DNA of 11,188 nt from Prevotella sp. GTDB taxonomy: Bacteria > Bacteroidota > Bacteroidia > Bacteroidales > Bacteroidaceae. The position numbers were made by a program, and so were the translations under genes. Positions 1 through 6,990 of this stretch are shown piece after piece. The first letter of the stretch is position 1. The number at the start of each line of letters is the position of its first letter. The stretch lies in NCBI GenBank assembly GCA_017442765.1, contig JAFRZC010000235.1, positions 1 to 11,188 on the forward strand, read 5' to 3'. The notes below the pieces were generated by a model. It saw only the letters and a program-made list of their open reading frames with translations. It had not been told where the DNA came from and made no database searches.

Positions 1-315
1 AATTATGAAAAATCTAATATAAATAAATTATTAAAAATAAATTTTCTTTATAAAAAATGGATCAAGAAGCCTTATTACCTTTTGATAAACCTCCAAATCA
101 TAATATTCAAAATTTTACAAATATAGAAAAAATAAACAAAAAACTTTAACTTTGAGAAATAGGAATAAAAATGAATGTAGGTGTTGTTGGATAGTGATTT
201 TTGTATATGTCTTACTTACTACCTTATATATACTTAATCAAATACAAATGATTCCCTATTGGACAAAATATATTATTTTAGTATTTTAATAACTCTGAAA
301 ATAACAAAAAAATGT
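1..315. other. Extremely AT-rich stretch without a recognisable gene
   Basis: A hand count gives 59 G or C in the first 300 bases, about 20%, against roughly 60% in the genes to the right. No convincing gene is present under the standard code. The longest open stretch I followed on the + strand is 104-286, with no ATG at its start; it encodes a basic segment followed by CRCCWIVIFVYVLLTTLYIL, which looks like one membrane helix. A second short frame starts at ATG 57 (MDQEALLPFDKPPNHN...) and stops at 147. The composition changes between about 315 and 345. This could be an unusual intergenic region, a decayed foreign insertion, or sequence from another organism joined by assembly. I cannot tell these apart. 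Confidence 0.6.
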
Positions 316-414
316 GGTTGTTCAAATGGTTGATTGATACCCGATTGCGGGGGTTGTGCGGCGGCGGGTGAAAATAAATGAAAAAAATATGTGCGCTATT
401 TGCCAATTTATTCG

Positions 415-422
415 TATCTTTG
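415..422 (+). promoter_or_regulatory. Bacteroidetes-type -7 promoter element (TATCTTTG)
   Basis: TATCTTTG matches the Bacteroidetes -7 consensus TAnnTTTG and lies 40 bases before the ATG at 463. A TTTG at 399-402 is only 12 bases upstream, too close for the usual -33 partner at about 19-21 bases, so only the -7 element is convincing. Transcription would start near 428-430, leaving a leader of about 35 bases. It probably drives the hypothetical protein, DUF3822 and rsmD unit. Confidence 0.6.
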
Positions 423-462
423 CAGCCGATTTTGTAGTGTAAACAAAAAAGAAATAACAGAT

Positions 463-1164
463 ATGAAAGGTAAAACTATCATCCAAATTGTGCTGGCCGT
501 TGTCATTGTCGGCCTGGCTTATCTGGTCTACAACAGCATTCAGAAACCGATGCGTTTCGACAACGAGTACACGAAGCGCCGCGACGCCTGCGCGGAGAAG
601 CTGAAGAGCATCCGCACGCTCGAGGAGGCCTACAAGGTGACCTACGGCCGCTACTGCGGCAGTTTCGACACGCTGTTCACCCGACTGATGACTGAGGACA
701 GCATGAAGGTTGTGAGCAAGCAGATTAACCGCGACAAGATTCCCGCCGACGTTGACATCAACGATGTGCCGGAGAACGAGGCCGTGAAGAACGGCTGGAT
801 TAGCCGTGTGGAGGTGCTGGTGAATCCCGTTGCGAAGCTGCGCGAGGACGGCAAGCTGCCGATTGTCGACGCTGCCACCGGCAAGACGCGCCAGCTGACG
901 GACGAGGAAATCCGCAATCTGCGCTATGTGCCTTACCCCAAGGGCGAGAAGAACGAGTTCGAGCTCTATGCCAGCCAGATTGAGAAGAGCGGCTTCATGA
1001 TTCCCGTGTTCCTGTGCCAGGTGCCCCACGAGGTGCTGCTGAGCGACATGGACGAGCAGCTGGTCGTCAACAAGATTGCTGAAATCCACGAGGTGAAGGA
1101 CCGCTACGCCGGTTGGAAGGTGGGCGACACCACCCAGGCTATCACCGATGGTAACTTTGAGTAA
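463..1164 (+). CDS. Membrane-anchored conserved hypothetical protein of Bacteroidales
   Basis: The protein has 233 residues. A short basic start (MKGK) is followed by one hydrophobic helix at about residues 6-23, then a soluble, charged region that should lie outside the cytoplasm. Residues just after the helix (KLKSIRTLEEAYKVTYGRY) look like the helix-then-tyrosine pattern of pseudopilin-like proteins, but there is no prepilin cleavage motif. From memory, Bacteroides relatives carry very similar proteins (single N-terminal helix, then RFN..., AYK..YGRY.GSFDTL) upstream of DUF3822, so it appears conserved in location. Its function is unknown. I chose the ATG at 463 because a longer frame from GTG at 391 would start upstream of the predicted transcription start and put non-hydrophobic residues before the helix. 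Confidence 0.8.
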   Translation: MKGKTIIQIVLAVVIVGLAYLVYNSIQKPMRFDNEYTKRRDACAEKLKSIRTLEEAYKVTYGRYCGSFDTLFTRLMTEDSMKVVSKQINRDKIPADVDINDVPENEAVKNGWISRVEVLVNPVAKLREDGKLPIVDAATGKTRQLTDEEIRNLRYVPYPKGEKNEFELYASQIEKSGFMIPVFLCQVPHEVLLSDMDEQLVVNKIAEIHEVKDRYAGWKVGDTTQAITDGNFE

Positions 1165-1199
1165 TAATGCGTTAATCGGATAATGTGTTAATGCGTTAA
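1165..1199 (+). repeat. Three copies of an 11-bp intergenic repeat (TAATGCGTTAA)
   Basis: Directly after the TAA at 1162-1164 come TAATGCGTTAA (1165-1175), TAATGTGTTAA (1181-1191) and TAATGCGTTAA (1189-1199); the last two share three bases. They end four bases before the ATG of the DUF3822 gene. A near copy, TAATGCGTTGA, is at 9323-9333, just after the stop of the M28 peptidase gene, which suggests a recurring intergenic sequence in this genome. Confidence 0.6.
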
Positions 1200-1203
1200 G
1201 GTT

Positions 1204-2019
1204 ATGTATCGTTGCAAGACTCTCATTGTTACCGAGAAAGAGATTGCTTCCAGCGAAAAGAGACTATCCATTTGCCTACGGGCGAATGGATTTTCTTTTT
1301 CGGAAGTGACGCTCGGGGGTGTGCTGCTGACTTTCGGCGAGGCCGAGGGCATGCACGCCGGCTCGATGACCGTTGTGATGGCCGACGTGAAGGCCTTCTT
1401 TGCCTCTGTCGGCATACGGCCCCTGGGCTATGCCGCCATGGAACTCATTGTGCTGAGCGACCAGAGCGTGTGGGTGCCCGACGAGCTTTATGCGCCGTCG
1501 GCCAACCGCCAGTACCTTAAGCTTGTGGGCAGCGAGGCGACGGGCATCATGGCTACGCCGTGCAAGGCGCTGGGGTCGACGGCGGTGTATGCCGCCAACG
1601 ACGCTATCGCCACGGCGTTCAAGGTGGCTCTGCCCGGCCTGGCGGTGATGAACCAGCATGTGAAGCTGGCGTCGCTGGGGCTGGAACGGCGCAGCGGAGA
1701 CCATCCGTTGCTGCTGACGCACTGGCGCCAGGGAGTCATCGACTTCGCCGCTTTCCGCGACGGACGCTACATCTACGGCAACACGGTGCCCTACGCTTCC
1801 GACAGCGAGGCGCAGTTCCACACGGTGGAGGTGCTGAAGAGTTTCGGCCTGGAGAACAGCGGCACGGAGCTGCTGATGTGCGGCGATGTGGGACGCGAAC
1901 GTTTCGCCCTGCTGCGGCCCTACTTCCCGCAGGCGTCGCTCTACACGGGTGTGCATACATCGTACCTCAACCCCGCATTCAAGACACTCCACACATACCG
2001 CAACGCGCTGATACTATGA
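1204..2019 (+). CDS. DUF3822 family protein
   Basis: This 271-residue protein matches the DUF3822 family found in Bacteroidetes next to rsmD. The N-terminal region (KRLSICLRANGFSFSEV, residues 18-34) and the later stretches ending in HTVEVLKSFGLE (about residues 202-213) and ELLMCGDVGRERFALLRPYF (about residues 217-236) have the family pattern. DUF3822 has been suggested to resemble a two-domain actin-like fold, but its biochemical role is not established. There is no signal peptide or membrane helix, so it should be cytoplasmic. Its stop overlaps the rsmD start (ATGA, 2016-2019), which implies coupled translation and possibly a shared role around ribosome or RNA maturation; that role is inferred. 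The start at 1204 is the first ATG after the repeats and gives the expected family length. Confidence 0.85.
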   Translation: MYRCKTLIVTEKEIASSEKRLSICLRANGFSFSEVTLGGVLLTFGEAEGMHAGSMTVVMADVKAFFASVGIRPLGYAAMELIVLSDQSVWVPDELYAPSANRQYLKLVGSEATGIMATPCKALGSTAVYAANDAIATAFKVALPGLAVMNQHVKLASLGLERRSGDHPLLLTHWRQGVIDFAAFRDGRYIYGNTVPYASDSEAQFHTVEVLKSFGLENSGTELLMCGDVGRERFALLRPYFPQASLYTGVHTSYLNPAFKTLHTYRNALIL

Positions 2020-2561
2020 GAATCATTGCTGGAAACCTGAAGGGGCGCCGACTGAATCCGCCTGCCAACCTGCCCGTGCGTCCCACGACGGACATGGCCC
2101 GCGAGAGCCTGTTCAACATCCTGAACAACTATGTGGACTACGAGGAGTGCTCGGTGATGGACCTCTTCTCCGGCACCGGCGCGGTGGCTGTGGAGTTTAT
2201 CTCGCGCGGTGTGAAGGAGGTGACGGCGGTGGACATCAACAACGCCTGCACGGAGTACATCAAGAGCGAGGCCGGCCGACTGGGGCTGCGCAACCTGCAC
2301 GTGGTGCGCACCGATGTTTTCGACCTGCTCAAAAGGGCCAACCGCAAGTTCGACATTGTCTTTGCCGACCCGCCGTATGCGCTGGATGGTCTGGACACGC
2401 TGCCCGACCTGGTGTTTGGAAGCGAGGTGCTTACGGAGGACGGTATCTTCATTCTGGAGCACCCTCGGGAGTACAGCTTCGAGGAGCACCCCCGATTCTG
2501 GCAGCACCGCAACTACGGCAAGGTGAACTTCACCTTTTTTGCCATGAAGCTGGAGGAGTAG
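2016..2561 (+). CDS. rsmD: 16S rRNA (guanine(966)-N(2))-methyltransferase RsmD
   Basis: RsmD transfers a methyl group from S-adenosylmethionine to N2 of G966 in 16S rRNA during assembly of the small ribosomal subunit. The 181-residue product has the family layout: an N-terminal MRIIAGNLKGRRLNPP segment followed by RPTTDMARESLFNIL, the AdoMet-binding motif DLFSGTG at 49-55, an acidic residue at the end of strand 2 (D73), and the catalytic DPPY motif at 118-121. Its length is typical of the family. The ATG at 2016 overlaps the stop of the upstream DUF3822 gene by four bases and the family start motif begins exactly there, so longer in-frame starts are rejected. It appears to be the last gene of the first unit. 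The gap to purC is 63 bases and has no clear terminator. Confidence 0.95.
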   Translation: MRIIAGNLKGRRLNPPANLPVRPTTDMARESLFNILNNYVDYEECSVMDLFSGTGAVAVEFISRGVKEVTAVDINNACTEYIKSEAGRLGLRNLHVVRTDVFDLLKRANRKFDIVFADPPYALDGLDTLPDLVFGSEVLTEDGIFILEHPREYSFEEHPRFWQHRNYGKVNFTFFAMKLEE

Positions 2562-2564
2562 AAG

Positions 2565-2585
2565 AATTGAAAATTGAAAATTGAA
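2565..2585 (+). repeat. Three tandem copies of a 7-bp unit (AATTGAA)
   Basis: AATTGAA is repeated three times without interruption, beginning four bases after the rsmD stop codon. The repeat sits in the rsmD-purC gap and could vary in copy number by slippage. I see no convincing promoter in this gap: TAAGTTTC at 2612-2619 misses the consensus and ends six bases before the purC ATG. Confidence 0.55.
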
Positions 2586-2624
2586 ATTTTTGCTGACGCA
2601 GTAAAGAAAAATAAGTTTCAAAAT

Positions 2625-3572
2625 ATGAAAGCAGTAGTTAAAACCAACTTTAATTTCCCGAAACAGAAGAGCCTCTATGTGGGCAAAGTGCGCGATGTGT
2701 ACAACATCGACGACAAATATATGGCCATGGTGGTCAGCGACCGTATCTCGGCCTTCGACGTGGTGCTGCCGAAGGGCATCCCCTACAAGGGCCAGGTGTT
2801 GAACCAGATTGCCGCCAAGTTCCTCGATGCCACCGCCGACATCCTGCCCAACTGGAAGCTTGCCACCCCCGACCCGATGGTCACCGTGGGTCTGAAGTGC
2901 GAGGGTTTCCGCGTGGAGATGATTGTGCGCGGCTACCTGGCAGGCAGCGCCTGGCGCGAGTACAAGGCCGGTGCCCGCACGCTGTGCGGTGTGCCGCTGC
3001 CCGAGGGCATGGTGGAGAACCAGAAGTTCCCCACGCCCATTGTCACCCCCACCACCAAGGCCGACGAGGGACACGACGAGAACATCAGCCGCGAGGAGAT
3101 TATCCGCACGGGCCTCGTCAGCAAGGAGGACTACGACCAGCTGGAGCGCTACGCCCTGCAGCTCTTCGAGCGTGGCACGAAGATTGCCGCCGAGAAGGGC
3201 CTGATTCTTGTCGACACCAAGTATGAATTCGGCAAGCGCGACGGCAAGATCTATCTCATCGACGAAATCCATACCCCCGACAGCAGCCGTTATTTCTATG
3301 CCGACGGCTACGAGGAGCGCCTGAAGAAGGGCGAACACCAGCGCCAGCTGAGCAAGGAGTTTGTGCGCGAGTGGCTGATGGACAACGGTTTCCAGGGCAA
3401 GGAAGGGCAGAAGGTGCCCGAGATGACCGAGGAGATTGTCAACAGCATCAGCGACCGCTACATCGAGCTCTACGAGCACATCACGGGCGAGAAGTTCCAT
3501 AAAGCCGACGACTGCGCCGACGTGGCCGCCCGTATCGAAAAGAATGTTTCCGACTATCTGGCCACGCTCTGA
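2625..3572 (+). CDS. purC: Phosphoribosylaminoimidazole-succinocarboxamide synthase (SAICAR synthetase)
   Basis: PurC uses ATP to join aspartate to CAIR, giving SAICAR in de novo purine synthesis, in the cytoplasm. The 315-residue protein has the family motifs: GKVRDVY at 20-26 (nucleotide-binding hairpin), SDRISAFD at 38-45, [17 protein letters not shown] in the middle, and [12 protein letters not shown] followed by [13 protein letters not shown]. The length fits the roughly 310-residue form rather than the 240-residue form of E. coli. I start at ATG 2625, because an upstream in-frame TTG at 2574 lies in the AATTGAA repeat and would add 17 poorly supported residues. The stop overlaps the next start by one base (TGATG), so the downstream CYTH gene is probably co-translated. 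Confidence 0.95.
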   Translation: MKAVVKTNFNFPKQKSLYVGKVRDVYNIDDKYMAMVVSDRISAFDVVLPKGIPYKGQVLNQIAAKFLDATADILPNWKLATPDPMVTVGLKCEGFRVEMIVRGYLAGSAWREYKAGARTLCGVPLPEGMVENQKFPTPIVTPTTKADEGHDENISREEIIRTGLVSKEDYDQLERYALQLFERGTKIAAEKGLILVDTKYEFGKRDGKIYLIDEIHTPDSSRYFYADGYEERLKKGEHQRQLSKEFVREWLMDNGFQGKEGQKVPEMTEEIVNSISDRYIELYEHITGEKFHKADDCADVAARIEKNVSDYLATL

Positions 3573-4075
3573 TGGAGATAGAAAGGAAATACCTTGTCCG
3601 TTGGCTTCCAAATGATTTGGAGTCATATCCCCATGTGGAGATAGAACAAGGCTACCTATGCACATCGCCCACCCTGCGCGTCCGCAGGATGGGCGATGGT
3701 TTTATCCTCACCGTCAAGGAGAAGCAGCGTTCCGCCACTACCACGGCCATCGTCAACAGGGAAGAGGAGTTTGCCCTCACGGAGGACAAGTACATGATGC
3801 TCCGCGCCAAGTGCGAGGGCAACATGGTATGCAAGACGCGCTACCGCATCGACCTGCGCCGGAGCGAGGCCGACGGGTTGTACACCACACAGGTGGCCGA
3901 ATTGGACCTTTTCCACGGCGTCCATGAGGGCCTGCGGCTGGTGGAGGTGGAATTCCCCTCGGCCGAAGCAGCCAACGCCTTCGTGCCCCCGGCATGGTTC
4001 GGCGAGGATGTTTCCAGTGACCCCCGCTACCGCAACAGTTGGTTGTCTTATAACAAATTATCAGCTACATTATGA
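3572..4075 (+). CDS. CYTH domain protein (triphosphate tunnel metalloenzyme)
   Basis: The 167-residue protein is a single CYTH domain. The signature ExExK motif is at the very N terminus (E2, E4, K6 in MEIERK), which fixes the start codon. RVRR at 36-39, TVKEK at 47-51, the acidic REEEF at 63-67 and KTRYRI at 87-92 supply the alternating basic and acidic residues that line the tunnel, and the C-terminal DPRYRNSWLS is typical of short bacterial members. Such stand-alone proteins usually hydrolyse inorganic triphosphate or another triphosphate with a divalent metal; the substrate cannot be read from the sequence. It overlaps purC by one base and the restriction gene by four, so it lies inside a coupled gene chain. 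Confidence 0.88.
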   Translation: MEIERKYLVRWLPNDLESYPHVEIEQGYLCTSPTLRVRRMGDGFILTVKEKQRSATTTAIVNREEEFALTEDKYMMLRAKCEGNMVCKTRYRIDLRRSEADGLYTTQVAELDLFHGVHEGLRLVEVEFPSAEAANAFVPPAWFGEDVSSDPRYRNSWLSYNKLSATL

Positions 4076-6990
4076 CGAGCAATGACAAAAAGAGGCAATC
4101 CGCTGCAGCGGCCTTTGCAGAGAAGTGGCGGGGCAGGGGATATGAGAAAGGCGACACTCAGAAATTCTGGCTCGAATTGCTCCAGACTGTCTTCGGGGTT
4201 GATGACCCGTTTTCATTTGCCATGTTCGAAGACCAGGTGATGGTTGAAAGCACCAATTTTATGGACGTATATCTGCCAAGTACCCGGGTGCTCATCGAAC
4301 AAAAGAGCATTGACAAAGACCTTGGTGCGCCAATACGCCAAAGCGACGGAGCGATGCTAAACCCATTCCAACAGGCAAAAAAATATATCGTCGGCCTGCC
4401 GTTGAGTCGGCATCCACGCTGGGTGGTGACATGTAACTTCCGTGAGTTCTGGGTGTACGACATGGAGCAGCCCAACGGAGAAGCGCAGAAGATACAGCTG
4501 GCCAACATGGCGAAGGAGTACTACCGTCTTCAGTTCCTGGTAGACCAAAAGAGCGAACATATCACCAAAGAGATGCAGGTGTCGATGCAAGCAGGCGAGA
4601 TAGTGGGCCGCATCTATGAGGCGTTGCTCAAGCAATACGACGACCCCTCGCCCAAGGCGCTCCGCTGGCTCAATATCCTGTGTGTCCGTATCGTCTTCTG
4701 CCTTTATGCAGAAGACGCCGGGGTGTTCGCCTACGACCAGTTCCACGACTTTTTGACTGCCTATGAGGCCAAAGACTTGCGACGAGCTTTGCAGGATTTG
4801 TTTGAGATTCTGAATACCCCTGTTGAGAAACGCAGCAAGTATTTGCAGGACGATCTCAAAGCATTTCCCTACACCAACGGCGGGCTATTTGCCGAGGAAA
4901 TCGAGATACCGCAGTTCACGCCAGAGTTGAAGGCCACATTGCTCGACAATGCCAGTCTGGACTTTGACTGGAGCGAGATTTCGCCCACCATTTTCGGAGC
5001 CGTCTTCGAGAGCACTCTGAACCCCGAGACACGTCGCAGCGGCGGCATGCACTACACCAGCATCGAGAATATCCACAAGGTCATCGACCCGCTGTTTCTC
5101 AACGACCTGCGCCGTGAACTGGACGAGATACTTGAGGTGAAGGTGGAGAAGGAGCGCAACAAGCGGCTGGATGCATACCAGGACAAACTTTCGCAGCTCA
5201 CATTCCTTGACCCTGCTTGCGGCAGCGGCAACTTCCTCACCGAGACCTACCTCTCGCTTCGCCGCTTGGAGAACGAGGTCATCAACGTCCGCCACCATGG
5301 CCAGTCGTGTCTGGGATTTGAAGAGGCCAACCCCATCAAGGTCAGCATCAACCAGTTCTACGGCATTGAAATCAACGATTTCGCTGTCACCGTGGCCACA
5401 ACAGCCCTTTGGATTAGCGAGGCGCAGATGCTCCGCGAAACAGAACGCATCATACACCGCGACATCGACTTCCTGCCGCTGAAGAGCTACAGTAACATCT
5501 GCGAAGGGAACGCCCTGCGAATGGAGTGGGACGTATTCGAACAGCCGTCGGATATACCTACCATTCGCGCCAAGAACGTCCACTTGATTATCGAACCCGA
5601 ATCGACGAAGGTCAGCGAACCTACAGAAGAATACGGGGAGTTGAATGTTGTGACAAGTCATTTCGACAGCATGGTAAAGCCAGAGGTAAAGAGGTATGAG
5701 GTACATTATGACTACATCATGGGGAATCCGCCGTTTGTGGGGTATTCCCTCCAAAATGAACAACAGAAGGCTGACCTCGACCTTGTCTGCCACGACTGCG
5801 GCAAAAATATCGACTATGTTGCTGGATGGTACTACAAGGCAGCTCGGTTGACCAAAGGCATCAATACCCGCGTAGCCTTGGTTTCTACCAACAGCATTAC
5901 CCAAGGCGAGCAGGTATCTATCATTTGGAAAAAGCTTGTTGAGCAGTATGGTATACGCATCGACTTCGCTTATCGTACTTTCCGTTGGGATAGCGAGGCT
6001 ACACTTAAAGCGCATGTTCATTGTGTAATTGTCGGCTTCAGCAACAGTAATACCCCCGACCGCCAGCCTCACATCATTTATGATGGCGACAAGACCATCT
6101 ATACGGACAACATCAATCCGTACTTGTTATCAGCTCCCAATATATTTGTTGAGAGTCGAAAGAAACCGCTGTGCAATGTGCAACAGATAACAAAGGGTAG
6201 TATTCCTGTAGATGATGGCAACCTAATTATTGAAAAGGAAGACTACGAAGAATTCATTAGTCGTGAGCCTGAGTCGCAAAAGTATATACGACGCTTTGTC
6301 GGAGCACGTGAGTTCCTTCATAATGAGTCTCGCTATTGTCTGTGGCTTGCAGAGGCCTCTCCGAAAGAGCTAAACCGGATGCCGTTGGTACGAGAGCGTG
6401 TAGCCAAAACACGGCAATTTCGCTTGAATAGCAGCAAGGCTGCCACCCGTCAATTCGCTGACTTTCCCACTCGGTTTATGGAGATACGGCAACCAGATAG
6501 CACTTATATCATTATACCAAGCCACTCATCCGAGAACAGACGTTATATTCCAATTGGATTCATGTCACCTGATGTCATATGTAGTAATGCAAACCTCATG
6601 ATTCCCAATGCAACGCTTTACCATTTTGGCATTCTTGAAAGTAACGTACACATGGCCTGGATGCGTGCCGTCTGTGGAAGACTAAAGAGCGACTATCGTT
6701 ATTCTAATGATATCGTCTACAATAATTTTCCATGGCCGACGCCTACCGACGCACAGAAAGCGAAGATTGAGCAGACGGCGCAAGCCATCCTCGATACCCG
6801 TGCACTTTATCCCGACAGCAGTTTGGCAGACCTTTACGACGAATTAACTATGCCAACGGAACTGCGGCGTGCACATCAGGACAACGACCGCGCCGTGATG
6901 CAGGCCTACGGCTTCGACGTGAAGACAATGACAGAAAGCTATTGCGTAGCTGAATTGTTCAAACTATACAATCAAATGATAACTCAATGA
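4072..6990 (+). CDS. MmeI-like type IIL restriction-modification enzyme (fused endonuclease and adenine methyltransferase)
   Basis: This 972-residue single-chain enzyme should both cut unmodified DNA and methylate adenine at its site. In order: an N-terminal PD-(D/E)XK nuclease with D65 and E76-Q-K78; a helical linker; the methyltransferase with SGGMHYTS at 323-330, the AdoMet motif FLDPACGSGNF at 378-388, YGIEIND at 430-436 and the catalytic NPPF at 552-555; a target-recognition region of about residues 620-885; and the family motif GRLKSDYRYSNDIVYNNFPWP near 869-889 followed by a helical C-terminal part. MmeI itself is 919 residues, so the length fits, and no key motif is missing. Family members methylate only one strand and need no separate methyltransferase. 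ATGA overlaps tie it to both neighbours. The recognition region is more AT-rich than the core (four 60-base lines average 41% GC against 63% in the line spanning the AdoMet motif), which suggests exchange of specificity. The DNA site cannot be predicted by eye. Confidence 0.92.
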   Translation: MTSNDKKRQSAAAAFAEKWRGRGYEKGDTQKFWLELLQTVFGVDDPFSFAMFEDQVMVESTNFMDVYLPSTRVLIEQKSIDKDLGAPIRQSDGAMLNPFQQAKKYIVGLPLSRHPRWVVTCNFREFWVYDMEQPNGEAQKIQLANMAKEYYRLQFLVDQKSEHITKEMQVSMQAGEIVGRIYEALLKQYDDPSPKALRWLNILCVRIVFCLYAEDAGVFAYDQFHDFLTAYEAKDLRRALQDLFEILNTPVEKRSKYLQDDLKAFPYTNGGLFAEEIEIPQFTPELKATLLDNASLDFDWSEISPTIFGAVFESTLNPETRRSGGMHYTSIENIHKVIDPLFLNDLRRELDEILEVKVEKERNKRLDAYQDKLSQLTFLDPACGSGNFLTETYLSLRRLENEVINVRHHGQSCLGFEEANPIKVSINQFYGIEINDFAVTVATTALWISEAQMLRETERIIHRDIDFLPLKSYSNICEGNALRMEWDVFEQPSDIPTIRAKNVHLIIEPESTKVSEPTEEYGELNVVTSHFDSMVKPEVKRYEVHYDYIMGNPPFVGYSLQNEQQKADLDLVCHDCGKNIDYVAGWYYKAARLTKGINTRVALVSTNSITQGEQVSIIWKKLVEQYGIRIDFAYRTFRWDSEATLKAHVHCVIVGFSNSNTPDRQPHIIYDGDKTIYTDNINPYLLSAPNIFVESRKKPLCNVQQITKGSIPVDDGNLIIEKEDYEEFISREPESQKYIRRFVGAREFLHNESRYCLWLAEASPKELNRMPLVRERVAKTRQFRLNSSKAATRQFADFPTRFMEIRQPDSTYIIIPSHSSENRRYIPIGFMSPDVICSNANLMIPNATLYHFGILESNVHMAWMRAVCGRLKSDYRYSNDIVYNNFPWPTPTDAQKAKIEQTAQAILDTRALYPDSSLADLYDELTMPTELRRAHQDNDRAVMQAYGFDVKTMTESYCVAELFKLYNQMITQ

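Noticed and set aside
312..371. Small frame MWLFKWLIDTRLRGLCGGG ending in TGA
   Set aside because: Only 19 codons, straddles the composition change and lies upstream of the promoter; no recognisable family.
391..462. GTG-initiated extension of the first gene
   Set aside because: It begins upstream of the predicted transcription start (about 428) and adds residues before a clean N-terminal membrane helix.
1207..1214. TATCGTTG as a possible -7 promoter element
   Set aside because: One mismatch to the consensus, and it lies after the DUF3822 start codon, whose protein is of full family length from that start.
2612..2619. TAAGTTTC as a promoter for purC
   Set aside because: It mismatches the last consensus base and is six bases before the ATG, which would leave no leader.
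1941..3665. Long open frame of 574 codons on the minus strand
   Set aside because: It lies antisense to rsmD and purC, has low-complexity composition rich in L, V, A and H, and matches no family; it is a by-product of GC-rich codon use.
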